Shown: positions 23,320-30,880 of the stretch, in pieces | Numbering within the stretch: the stretch's first letter is position 1 | How the letters are laid out: every line of letters starts with the position of its first letter | DNA from: Synechococcus sp. MU1617 | GTDB lineage: Bacteria; Cyanobacteriota; Cyanobacteriia; PCC-6307; Cyanobiaceae | DNA: 64,000 nt | Direction: 5' to 3' | NCBI RefSeq assembly: GCF_020514235.1 | Contig: NZ_VTLB01000001.1 | Span: 372,001 to 436,000 of the forward strand | Made by a program: the position numbers and the translations under genes | The notes under the pieces: generated by a model | Seen by the model: only the letters and a program-made list of their open reading frames with translations | Database searches by the model: none | What the model was told of the DNA's origin: nothing

Positions 23320-23508
23320 TCACCGATCCAATAGGCCGGCATCAATCTTGGCGTCGGGATTGAGCTTGATCAGCATCCAAAGCAACATGGCCGAACAATC
23401 TCGGTCACTCACGCCGTAGTCATATTTCCAGTCAGCCACCATCCCCTTGAGCTCGTGCTGAGCCTGGGTAATGAACTCATCGTTCCATTCCTGCACCAAA
23501 CCATTCAC
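23320..23508 (-). CDS. 62-residue hypothetical protein
   Basis: MNGLVQEWNDEFITQAQHEL, then KGMVADWKYDYGVSDRDCSA; acidic, helical. The start overlaps the stop of 23505-23774 by four bases (ATGA), forming a coupled pair. Function unknown. Confidence 0.7.
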   Translation of the reverse strand: MNGLVQEWNDEFITQAQHELKGMVADWKYDYGVSDRDCSAMLLWMLIKLNPDAKIDAGLLDR

Positions 23509-23774
23509 TCCTCTTCGAGATCCTCTTCTCTGACGTAGAAGGGCTCATCAGCACCGGGCTGATCGTTCTCCAGCACAAGCACCTTTAGCGAATCATCGCT
23601 CTCAAACACAAAGAGACCATCCTCATCGGGATGCACCCCGTTCATTTCAGGATGCTGGTTGACAAGGCGCTTCAGGCGGCGCTGCTCCTTCCAGAACTTG
23701 GTCCCCTTTTCAACCAGATAAACCGTCAGAGCCAAGTTCACCAGCACGAGGGCGAGGAACTCCAAGGCCTGCAT
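23505..23774 (-). CDS. Single-helix membrane protein with acidic tail
   Basis: 89 residues. The N-terminal helix (LEFLALVLVNLALTVYLV) is followed by a basic stretch and an acidic C-terminal domain (FYVREEDLEEE). Upstream gene of a coupled pair. Divergent from the Zur-box gene at 23925. Not recognised. Confidence 0.7.
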   Translation of the reverse strand: MQALEFLALVLVNLALTVYLVEKGTKFWKEQRRLKRLVNQHPEMNGVHPDEDGLFVFESDDSLKVLVLENDQPGADEPFYVREEDLEEE

Positions 23775-23892
23775 AGATCAAAACCGGGTTCTGACGACCT
23801 TAGCGAGAGAAGCAGGGAGCGCCACAGCAAGCGATACCAAGCGTCCAACAACAAGAAGAGGACGGGACAAGGCGGCGACAACGGCTCATAAT

Positions 23893-23905
23893 GAGAATGA
23901 TTCTC
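23893..23905. promoter_or_regulatory. Zur-like box
   Basis: GAGAATGATTCTC, a perfect palindrome inside ATAATGAGAATGATTCTC, 20 bases before the ATG at 23925. It matches the shape of Fur-family boxes and closely resembles the box before znuA at 50176 (TGAGAATGATTATCA). Zur is favoured over Fur because of the zinc-related genes on both sides. Confidence 0.7.
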
Positions 23906-23924
23906 GAATTTCGAGGGGGTTGCG

Positions 23925-24704
23925 ATGGGTCAGGTGTGCCTGATTTCAGGCCCTCCGGGGTGCGGGAAAACAACCTGGGCGCTCCAAAGGCTTCAGCAGC
24001 ATCAAGGCCCCTGCGCCTACCTGCGGCTGAAGGGAGACAAGAAAGCAGGTCTCGAGCAGGGGGCAGACAGCGGAATCGACCTGGCCTGGCTTAAAGACCA
24101 AGTGCCCAGACTTGAAGAGCCGACGCCGTCCAATGGTGCGGAACTGAAGCAGGACAACGATGGGCTGACCCTGATCGAAGTGCAGCAGTTTCATCACCCC
24201 AGCCAGAAGGGCATTGAAGGTCTCGGAGACGACGTTCGCTCCAAGCTGGAGGCCTTGCAGCTGCACCCCGACCAACTGCTGCACTTCGGGCGAGACCCTG
24301 AATTGCCCGCTAAGGACACCTTGGAGTTCAGCAAGCTCGAGGCCTGGCACACCTCCCTTGCCCGTTCTGTCTGGGATCCCAACAGCCTGAGCAGCTTCTG
24401 GTTTGAACTCGTCAACGGTGCCTACGGCGATGTGTACCGAGCCAAAGGCCTGATGAATCTTCCTGACGGGCGGGCATTCTTCTGCAATTGGATGGTTTCC
24501 CAGGAGTCATCCCAGTTCCTGCCCCTGGACACCACAGCACCGCCGCAAGGTCGCCCCAGTCGAACCTCAGAGCTCGTTGTTCAGGGAAAGGCACTCAACC
24601 CTGAAGGCATGCAAGCCACCATCAACGACTGTCTGCTCGCGGATGACGTGCTCGCCATACAGCAACAACAGCTCCAGCAACAACAACCCACATCGCAAGG
24701 CTGA
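23925..24704 (+). CDS. COG0523-like (CobW family) GTPase, divergent
   Basis: 259 residues. Walker A GPPGCGKTTW at residues about 9-18. The C-terminal FWFELVNGAYGDVYRAKGLM resembles the CobW C-terminal domain (GDVxRAKG). The CxCC metal motif and a clear NKxD are absent, and the middle is short and Gln-rich at the end. COG0523 proteins are zinc-related metallochaperones when behind a Zur box, as here. It is the first of three tightly spaced genes (next start six bases on). Role in zinc allocation is inferred. Confidence 0.65.
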   Translation: MGQVCLISGPPGCGKTTWALQRLQQHQGPCAYLRLKGDKKAGLEQGADSGIDLAWLKDQVPRLEEPTPSNGAELKQDNDGLTLIEVQQFHHPSQKGIEGLGDDVRSKLEALQLHPDQLLHFGRDPELPAKDTLEFSKLEAWHTSLARSVWDPNSLSSFWFELVNGAYGDVYRAKGLMNLPDGRAFFCNWMVSQESSQFLPLDTTAPPQGRPSRTSELVVQGKALNPEGMQATINDCLLADDVLAIQQQQLQQQQPTSQG

Positions 24705-24709
24705 TTGAC

Positions 24710-25525
24710 ATGAACCACGCCGTCATCTCCTGTTTGCATGCCAACCTTGCGGCCGTGGAGGCCGTGCTCGACGACATCGACTCCCAGGGCATCCAAACCA
24801 TCACCTGCCTTGGCGACCTTGTCGGCTATGGACCCCAACCCAATGAAGTGGTGGAACTGGTGCGTCAGCGCGAAATTCCCAGCTGCCAGGGGTGCTGGGA
24901 CGAAGACATCATTGACGGTCTGAATGCCTGTGAATGCAGCTATCCCTCCCAGCTGGCGGAACGACGAGGCCATCGCGCCCATCACTGGACAGCCGAGCTG
25001 CTGACGGACGAGAACAAGGCCTTTCTGGCTGAACTTCCAATGACACTGCGGCGCGACAAGCTGCTGTTTGTGCATGGCAGTCCGAACAGTCAGCACGAAT
25101 ATCTGTTGCCTGACATGAATGCTTTTGCGGCCCTTGAGCGGGTGGAAACTGCAGGGGCGGAAACCTTGTTCTGCGGCCACACCCACCAGCCCTATGTGCG
25201 CGAGCTACGGCAGGGGTCCATTCGGGTGAAGGTGCAACAACGCGCTCAAGGCGCACCAACAGAGCAGGAGCTGGAACTGCCGATGCGGCAAATCGTTAAC
25301 GCAGGTTCCGTTGGGGAACCGCGTCATGGCAGCACCAAAGCGACTTATGTCATCCATAACGACAACACCGGAGAGGTGACGATTCGAGAGGTCGACTACG
25401 ACGTCGCCAAAACCTGTCGAGCGATCGTTGATGCGGGCTTACCTGAGGTGTTTGCCTGGAGGCTCAGCCACGGCTTCGAATACGCCGAGCGGGCTGAAGA
25501 CGCCAGCCACGTGTGTGAGCGCTGA
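24710..25525 (+). CDS. Metallophosphoesterase-fold protein with Cys at metal-ligand positions
   Basis: 271 residues with the calcineurin-like motif order: ISCLHAN (6-12), GDLVGYGP (35-42), GCWDED (61-66), VHGSP (121-125) and CGHTH (155-159). In the family these read ISDxHGN, GD, GNHD, HGS and GHTH. Here the first Asp is Cys8 and the bridging Asn is Cys62, with Trp63 replacing the catalytic His. The fold is clear, but ordinary phosphoesterase activity is doubtful; a Cys-containing zinc site is possible. It overlaps the next gene by one base. Confidence 0.8.
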   Translation: MNHAVISCLHANLAAVEAVLDDIDSQGIQTITCLGDLVGYGPQPNEVVELVRQREIPSCQGCWDEDIIDGLNACECSYPSQLAERRGHRAHHWTAELLTDENKAFLAELPMTLRRDKLLFVHGSPNSQHEYLLPDMNAFAALERVETAGAETLFCGHTHQPYVRELRQGSIRVKVQQRAQGAPTEQELELPMRQIVNAGSVGEPRHGSTKATYVIHNDNTGEVTIREVDYDVAKTCRAIVDAGLPEVFAWRLSHGFEYAERAEDASHVCER

Positions 25526-26235
25526 TGGAACGCTGGGCCCTGGTGAGTGGTCTCCAAGGAGACCTCGATCTGTACGAGCAGATTCAGAAGGAGTTAAAGC
25601 AACAGCGGGGTGTTGCCAATCTCTTCGTTCTCGGTGATCTGATCGGATCACAACGCAAGTGCAATGCACTGCTCGAGCGCCTGAGGCAGCCGAAGCGCGC
25701 TGATCTTCAGCCCGACTGCATCTACGGCTGGTGGGAAGAGCAACTTCTGGCGGAGTGTGGTTACCGCGGCGAACGCAAGGCTGAAGCCCTCAGAGCAGAG
25801 CAAGGCGAGGCTGCGGTCGGCGAGCTTCTTGCTGCGGTAGACGCCGACCATCTCAACTGGCTGGCATCGCTGCAATTCGGCTTCATCGAACTCGACTGCG
25901 CTCTGATTCATGGCAGCTCCGCTGATGTCGGCGACCGGCTGACGGAAGACACCTCAGCCCTGGTACTGCTGGATCGGCTGACGCGGCTGGATGTGAACCG
26001 ACTGTTTACGGCGCGCTGTCAGCGTCAGTTCCGACTGGAGCTTTCCGGTGGATCGATCCAATCCCACGTCAAAGACCATGCCGGTGAACAGCAGAGCGAA
26101 CAGGCTGTGCCCAAACGAAGCGTGATCGGCATCGGCGGGGGGAGGCATTACACCCTCTACGACCCCGCCACCGATCACATCGAGTTTCGAATTGCGGGAG
26201 AACCCTCCCATGTTGCGGGTCGAGGTTTTGGCTGA
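25525..26235 (+). CDS. Degenerate metallophosphoesterase paralogue
   Basis: 236 residues following the same layout as 24710-25525 but with most ligands lost: VSGLQGD (8-13) for SDxHGN, GDL (37-39) retained, GWWEE (68-72) for GNHD, HGS (129-131) retained and ARCQ (163-166) for GHTH. Probably a non-catalytic partner of the neighbouring protein. Third gene of the Zur-box-led set. Confidence 0.65.
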   Translation: MERWALVSGLQGDLDLYEQIQKELKQQRGVANLFVLGDLIGSQRKCNALLERLRQPKRADLQPDCIYGWWEEQLLAECGYRGERKAEALRAEQGEAAVGELLAAVDADHLNWLASLQFGFIELDCALIHGSSADVGDRLTEDTSALVLLDRLTRLDVNRLFTARCQRQFRLELSGGSIQSHVKDHAGEQQSEQAVPKRSVIGIGGGRHYTLYDPATDHIEFRIAGEPSHVAGRGFG

Positions 26236-26302
26236 AAGCCACGTTGCTCGATGCCAATCAACGCGTAAGGCTGTCCATACGCTGGAAACCAAAAAGCGAC
26301 GC

Positions 26303-26560
26303 ATGGGCGATCACAACCAACAACAGCTCACGGCTCGCGAGATGGTGCGAGCCCACGCCTACCCCGTACTGGCGGCCGTCAGCAGCCTCAGCCTGCTCAG
26401 CATCGCTGTTCTGCTGATCCCGCAAGCCGTCCAAACCCATCGCTACAACCGCTGCATCGATGCACAGATCGCCATGCGGGCCAGCATCAATCCCAAGGGA
26501 GGAACAAATCCCGGCAAGATGAATTACCTCAAAGCCGTCGAACACTGCGAAGGCTTCTGA
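26303..26560 (+). CDS. Small single-helix membrane protein
   Basis: 85 residues from the ATG at 26303 (MGDHNQQQLTAREMVRAHAY). One helix (VLAAVSSLSLLSIAVLLIP), then a domain with two Cys (RCIDAQIAM; EHCEGF) on the far side. It follows the phosphoesterase pair by 67 bases and precedes the DUF3721 gene by four. Function unknown. Confidence 0.6.
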   Translation: MGDHNQQQLTAREMVRAHAYPVLAAVSSLSLLSIAVLLIPQAVQTHRYNRCIDAQIAMRASINPKGGTNPGKMNYLKAVEHCEGF

Positions 26561-26564
26561 ACCG

Positions 26565-26786
26565 ATGCGCGCCATCCAACCGTTATCGGCTCTCAGCTTC
26601 GGCGTTTTGGCCCTGTTGGTGAACCCAACGCCAGGAATGGCCCACGGCAAGGGGCTCTATGGCACCGAAGCCGAAGCCAGGCAGCGGGCGGCTGAAATCG
26701 GTTGCAGCAGCGTTCACGAGAACAACGGTCGCTGGATGCCTTGCAGTGATGAACGGGAACTCCACCAACATCTGCGCAAGCAATGA
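26565..26786 (+). CDS. DUF3721 family exported protein
   Basis: 73 residues. Signal peptide to about residue 26 (LSFGVLALLVNPTPGMA). The mature part HGKGLYGTEAEARQRAAEIG, GCSSVHENNGRWMPC and the helical end match DUF3721, a short marine-cyanobacterial family of unknown role. Two Cys and several His could bind metal. It overlaps the next gene by four bases (ATGA). Confidence 0.8.
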   Translation: MRAIQPLSALSFGVLALLVNPTPGMAHGKGLYGTEAEARQRAAEIGCSSVHENNGRWMPCSDERELHQHLRKQ

Positions 26787-27067
26787 AAGGGTCCAGAACA
26801 ACCAGTCGACAGGCGCGGCGCATCCATCGCTGGCTGGTGCCGATCGCCGCAGCACCGCTGCTGATCACCGCTGGAACCGGCACCCTCTACAGCCTGCTGC
26901 TGGAGAAAAACATTGATGCTTTCTGGCTGCTCAAGCTGCACACAGGACAGTTCGGCTGGCTCAACCTTCAGCCCTTGTACCCAATCCTGCTAGGGGGTCT
27001 CACCATTGTTGTGACTGTGTCTGGGCTGACGATGCTGCTCAGGCCAGCCCGTACGAAAGGGGGGTGA
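26783..27067 (+). CDS. PepSY-associated transmembrane protein
   Basis: 94 residues. RRIHRWLVPIAAAPLLITAG resembles the first helix of PepSY-TM proteins (RxxHRxLG), a second helix follows at about 62-82, and HTGQFGWLN lies between. PepSY-TM proteins often accompany iron or other metal reductases and transporters; this one is a minimal two-helix version. Coupled to DUF3721. It converges on the metallothionein gene. Confidence 0.7.
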   Translation: MKGSRTTSRQARRIHRWLVPIAAAPLLITAGTGTLYSLLLEKNIDAFWLLKLHTGQFGWLNLQPLYPILLGGLTIVVTVSGLTMLLRPARTKGG

Positions 27068-27083
27068 AATCACCCCGACGTCC

Positions 27084-27254
27084 TCACTCCGCGCAACTGC
27101 AGCCGCAGGAACCACTGCCATGACAGGGCTCGTGGTTGGGATGACCGGTGGCACAGGCATCTGAACAGAAACTCTGGCCATCGCGAACGACTGCTTGGGA
27201 CGCCTGCACCTCACAGGTGCAACTCGGACAGGCACAGGGCGTAGCGGAAACCAT
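27084..27254 (-). CDS. bmtA: Bacterial metallothionein
   Basis: 56 residues with ten Cys (7, 9, 12, 14, 30, 34, 44, 50, 52, 54) and three His, in the SmtA/BmtA pattern: CACPSCTC at the N-terminus, FCSDACATGHPNHEPC in the zinc-finger-like middle and GSCGCSC at the end. It binds and stores zinc in the cytosol. It lies 17 bases from the convergent PepSY gene, next to the Zur-box-led set. No clear Zur box was seen in its own upstream region. Confidence 0.93.
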   Translation of the reverse strand: MVSATPCACPSCTCEVQASQAVVRDGQSFCSDACATGHPNHEPCHGSGSCGCSCAE

Positions 27255-27539
27255 CACAAGCAATCAACTCGCTGTTGTATAGGTCAAAAAACAGAAGATC
27301 CCAGGAAGAACACACCATTCCCACACACGATTTATGCAGAAATAGCGACAACGGTTCTCATCACATCCAGACATTTAGCAGTAAAGGGTTGACCCAAGCA
27401 ACAAGAACAGGCAAAAAGAACAAAACAAAGAAAGGTCAATAATCACGGCGCAACAAACCATATAACACAAGCAGAAGCAATTAAATCCACGGGAATCAAT
27501 CGGGGAATAGAAAATAATCAGAGGAGCGCCTCAAAGCCA
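27255..27539. other. AT-rich intergenic stretch
   Basis: Upstream of the metallothionein (minus) and of 27540 (plus), so it should hold both promoters. Noticeably richer in A and T than the flanks; this continues to about 28900. I see no strong hairpin or clear operator. Confidence 0.4.
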
Positions 27540-27719
27540 ATGAACAACATTAATCAACTCAGATACAAGACGCTTCAAGAAATCAATGCATGGTGCTACC
27601 AACGAGCATCACACCTTTCCATCAATGGTCACAACAAGGCAGCTCAAGCCCTGACGGAAGAGCACATGGAATCACTCCAGAACGTTAACGCCGAAAATAT
27701 ACTGTGGATAAAAAATTAA
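27540..27719 (+). CDS. 59-residue hypothetical protein
   Basis: MNNINQLRYKTLQEINAWCY, then QRASHLSINGHNKAAQALTE; helical and polar. Codon use is AT-rich compared with genes outside 27.3-28.9 kb. Not recognised. Confidence 0.55.
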   Translation: MNNINQLRYKTLQEINAWCYQRASHLSINGHNKAAQALTEEHMESLQNVNAENILWIKN

Positions 27720-27937
27720 CAGACACAGCACCCTTATCGCGCCGACGCATTGTGTCGTACCTGACCTCAAAGAAAGCAAATATCACAAGGAAAGACAAAA
27801 CCAAAAAGCCACATCGTGCTATAAAAGGCATCAAATACGCACAAAATCTTGCAACACTTTTTCATACATAGCAAACGGATTCTAACAACAAAATTAAGCA
27901 CAAGCCGGTGTAGCAAAAAGAACAAGTCGGCACATCA

Positions 27938-28513
27938 ATGAACACTAAGCACAACTATCGAGACAAGGAAGGGAGGCCAATATTCCTGAATTCGTCCGAG
28001 ACATTCCCCCTAGACAGACCTCACGCCGGAGAAGAAATAGAAATAATAGTAAAGGGTGGGGCCATAAGGATTGCGGCCAACCAATACAAGAATGCAGAAG
28101 ATATGACTTTAGCCTTTGCATGTAGAGCAGACATTTTCAAATTCCAATATCCAAGAGATCTAGAAATCACGATAGAGGCAGTAGCAGACACAACTTGTTT
28201 TGTTAAATCAAGAAGTAAAACAAAATCCAACACCAGCGACTCCATCATGGACTGGATAATTCAATTGCATATCGTGAGGCATGAGGCAAACCTGGAAAGA
28301 CGACTGATGAAATTTTTTGAGTTACTTATGCACAGACTAGGTAAGCGAACATCAGAGGGGTTGCTACTGGAGCACACACTGCCTCATGCACGCATTGCCG
28401 AAATCGTTGGATCGACTAGATCAACAGTATCAAGAACGATTAGCAAGCTCAGAAAGAATCAACAGATTTATATTGATGAATTAAAAAATCAGATGATTTT
28501 GCCGCCAGATTAA
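27938..28513 (+). CDS. Crp/Fnr-type transcription regulator
   Basis: 191 residues. The N-terminal part is a reduced cyclic-nucleotide-type beta roll; the C-terminal part has the helix linker (RHEANLERRLMKFFELLMHR) and a Crp HTH: LPHARIAEIVGSTRSTVSRT and ISKLRKN. Shorter than Crp (about 210), with no cAMP-binding residues visible. AT-rich codon use suggests acquisition from outside or relaxed selection. It stands near the porin at 28903; a second Crp-type regulator (33754) stands near the other porin. Confidence 0.8.
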   Translation: MNTKHNYRDKEGRPIFLNSSETFPLDRPHAGEEIEIIVKGGAIRIAANQYKNAEDMTLAFACRADIFKFQYPRDLEITIEAVADTTCFVKSRSKTKSNTSDSIMDWIIQLHIVRHEANLERRLMKFFELLMHRLGKRTSEGLLLEHTLPHARIAEIVGSTRSTVSRTISKLRKNQQIYIDELKNQMILPPD

Positions 28514-28618
28514 TTAACGTCCACACCGACATGCTCCACCCTTCCACTTAGAACATTTGGATTTCTTGCAACCCTTTTTTTTACTTGCTGAAAGACGCTT
28601 TTCGGAAGACTCGGCCAA
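28514..28618 (-). CDS. Possible tiny Lys/Cys-rich protein
   Basis: 34 residues from a TTG: MAESSEKRLSASKKKGCKKS, then KCSKWKGGACRCGR. Four Cys and ten Lys in a short basic chain. No ATG exists in the frame and the start is weak. It converges on the Crp-type gene with no gap. Could be a metal- or nucleic-acid-binding peptide, or chance. Confidence 0.3.
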   Translation of the reverse strand: MAESSEKRLSASKKKGCKKSKCSKWKGGACRCGR

Positions 28619-28902
28619 GATTCCAGGAAATCATTCCACAACAATACTGCTCTTCTCAAGGCTGCGAACAACGTGCAGAGTAACAAAAGACACAAATTAT
28701 CAAGTCATCTAATCCAAGCCAAGTGAGACCTATAAGGGTTTAGAACGCTTGCCTACATCCGAAGAATCAGCAAAGACTCGAATCAAAAGCACTTGTAGAT
28801 GTATAGAAAGCTACTTGAGGATGAAGTAAACGAGTAGCAGGCGACACATCAGAAGAGCAAAATAGAACTGCCCGTATTGGGCTTTCCTGTGTGAGGAATT
28901 CA

Positions 28903-30462
28903 ATGAAGCTTTTCCAGCAACTGCTGGTGGCTCCTGCTGCCCTTGGCCTTCTGGCCACCGGCGCTAATGCCGCCGAGCTGAACATCAACGGCGTTTCTGA
29001 TTACGCGGCCACATCCAGTGGCAACAGCCTTGATCAGGTCACCAGCGTCACCCAATTCTCCGACGTCTACCCCACCGACTGGGCCTATCAGGCTCTGGCC
29101 AACCTGGTGGAGACCTACGGCTGCGTCGCCGGCTACCCCAACGGCACCTTCCGTGGCAACCGGGCCATGACCCGCTACGAAGCGGCTGCCCTGCTGAACG
29201 CCTGCCTCGACCGGATCACTGAAGTGACCGACGAGCTGCGTCGTCTGCTCAAGGAATTCGAAACCGAGCTGGCCATCCTCAAGGGTCGCGTTGACGGCCT
29301 CGAGGCCCGCGTTGGCGAACTGGAAGCAACCCAGTTCTCCACCACCACCAAACTGCGTGGTCAAGCGGACTTCTTTATGGGCGCCGTTAAGTACGACGAC
29401 CGAGATGAGTGCAACGAGGAAGTAGCCGGAGCTTGCGAGAGCGACGGATTCAACTTCTCGTACCGCTACACCCTGAATCTGGACACATCCTTCACGGGTA
29501 AGGATCGGCTGTACACCCGTCTGCGCACGGGCAACATGAAGAACGTCTGGACGGAATCAGATTCCTATCTGTCCGATGCCAAGAGCGGTGATAACACCCT
29601 GAAGGTGGACAAGCTCTGGTACAGCTTCCCAATTGGGGATGAGTTCAAGGTCACCGTTGGTGCGTTGATCGAGAACTACTACATGATCGAAACGCCCACC
29701 CGTTACAAGCCAATCCTCAAGGCCTTCAAACTGGGTGGATACGGTGCAGTTCTGGGTGCCAGCACCGGTCAAGGCTTTGGTGTGCAGTGGCGTCAGGATG
29801 TTGATCCTGGTGATGCAGCCTTCAACATTGCTGTCAACTACGTTGCCGACGGTGGTGACGGTGCCACGAGCAATTCAGAAAAAGGCATGTTTGGTGAAAA
29901 CACCGATGCTTATCTGCTGAGCCAAATTGGCTACGGCAACCGTAAGTGGTACCTCTCAGCGCTCTATGCCCTGAAGAATGCACGCCAGCCTGATGGGTCA
30001 TCGACCGCCAAAGCAGCCATGGGTTACTCAACCCCAACTGCTAAGAACTTGGCTCACCCCCTGCACGCCGTCGGCCTACGCGGCTACTGGTCACCTGAAG
30101 ACAGCGGCTTCATTCCCACCATCAGTGCGGGTCTGGACTTCGGCTGGGCTGATAGTGAGTACTACGGCAATGCAGAAGCCGTGAAGGGCTGGATGGTTGG
30201 CCTGAACTGGAATGATGCCTTCATGGAGGGCAACAAACTGGGACTGGGCTTCGGTTCCTATTCCAGCTACGCCACCGAGATTCGTGACCGGCCCAATGGC
30301 GGCGACCAAAACTTCGCCATCGAGGCTTACTACGATTTCGCTGTAACCGACAACATCACCGTTACTCCCGCAGTGTTCTGGGTTGATGATGCCAAGGGCA
30401 AGGATCAGATTGATGGTGCCAACAAGTTTGGCGGTCTTGTAAAAACGACCTTCAAGTTCTGA
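28903..30462 (+). CDS. Outer-membrane porin with SLH domain
   Basis: About 519 residues. Signal peptide (LLVAPAALGLLATGANAA), then an SLH domain (FSDVYPTDWAYQALANLVET; YPNGTFRGNRAMTRYEAAAL) that binds the cell wall, a coiled coil (DELRRLLKEFETELAILKGR), and a C-terminal OprB-like beta barrel ending in KTTFKF (terminal Phe). The ATG at 28903 has GAGGAA five bases upstream. The first 437 bases are nearly identical to the porin at 34623, but the barrels differ. Located among iron genes. Confidence 0.92.
   Translation: MKLFQQLLVAPAALGLLATGANAAELNINGVSDYAATSSGNSLDQVTSVTQFSDVYPTDWAYQALANLVETYGCVAGYPNGTFRGNRAMTRYEAAALLNACLDRITEVTDELRRLLKEFETELAILKGRVDGLEARVGELEATQFSTTTKLRGQADFFMGAVKYDDRDECNEEVAGACESDGFNFSYRYTLNLDTSFTGKDRLYTRLRTGNMKNVWTESDSYLSDAKSGDNTLKVDKLWYSFPIGDEFKVTVGALIENYYMIETPTRYKPILKAFKLGGYGAVLGASTGQGFGVQWRQDVDPGDAAFNIAVNYVADGGDGATSNSEKGMFGENTDAYLLSQIGYGNRKWYLSALYALKNARQPDGSSTAKAAMGYSTPTAKNLAHPLHAVGLRGYWSPEDSGFIPTISAGLDFGWADSEYYGNAEAVKGWMVGLNWNDAFMEGNKLGLGFGSYSSYATEIRDRPNGGDQNFAIEAYYDFAVTDNITVTPAVFWVDDAKGKDQIDGANKFGGLVKTTFKF
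28918..29354 (+). repeat. Near-identical porin 5' segment (plus copy)
   Basis: About 437 bases matching 35737-36173 on the other strand with only a few differences by eye. It covers signal peptide, SLH domain and coiled coil. Identity stops abruptly at the start of the barrel (after TTKL). Confidence 0.85.
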
Positions 30463-30484
30463 TCCTTCGTTGATCGAGACCAAA

Positions 30485-30510
30485 GCGCCCCTAGGGGCGC
30501 TTTTTTTTAT
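30485..30510 (+). terminator. Intrinsic terminator of the porin gene
   Basis: GCGCCCCTAGGGGCGC, a perfect palindromic stem, followed by eight Ts. Confidence 0.9.
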
Positions 30511-30518
30511 GCAAAAAA

Positions 30519-30530
30519 GGGGGGGGGGGG
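30519..30530. repeat. Poly-G tract (12 G)
   Basis: Twelve consecutive G after AAAAAA, followed by TAAATCCCCC. It lies between the porin terminator and the minus-strand gene at 30564. Such tracts are slippage-prone. Confidence 0.85.
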
Positions 30531-30563
30531 TAAATCCCCCCTGAAATCAATAGCGGATAAGAA

Positions 30564-30794
30564 TCACCAGCAGTTCTCGCCCTCTCCAATAGGAACGCAG
30601 ATATCTTCTTGCTCGGCTTTTTTGAGAAGAGCCTCAGCCTCATCATTCATCACACTGTCGTCATCGACAGCTTGATCTGTAGACCACTCCTTTAAGCCGC
30701 CGCCATCCTCGGCCTGCACCACCGGTAAATCAACTGAAGCCAGCAGCAGAGATGAAGCGGCTAAAAACACAGTGACTGCAGAGGGTTTGGCCAT
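30564..30794 (-). CDS. Small exported hypothetical protein
   Basis: 76 residues from the ATG at 30794. Signal peptide to about residue 28 (AVTVFLAASSLLLASVDLPVVQA), then an acidic mature chain (STDQAVDDDSVMNDEAEALL) with two Cys near the end (DICVPIGEGENCW). Divergence of the region suggests a link to the iron/porin genes, but the function is unknown. Confidence 0.6.
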   Translation of the reverse strand: MAKPSAVTVFLAASSLLLASVDLPVVQAEDGGGLKEWSTDQAVDDDSVMNDEAEALLKKAEQEDICVPIGEGENCW

Positions 30795-30880
30795 GATCCA
30801 ACGCCAAAAAGTCATTCTGTTCAACGCTAGCGCCCAAGCCTCCACGAATGAGTCAGGTCAACGCATCATTTGAAACACCG

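Noticed and set aside
26990-27235. 81-codon minus-strand frame over the metallothionein
   Set aside because: A shadow frame; the metallothionein frame with ten Cys is unmistakable.
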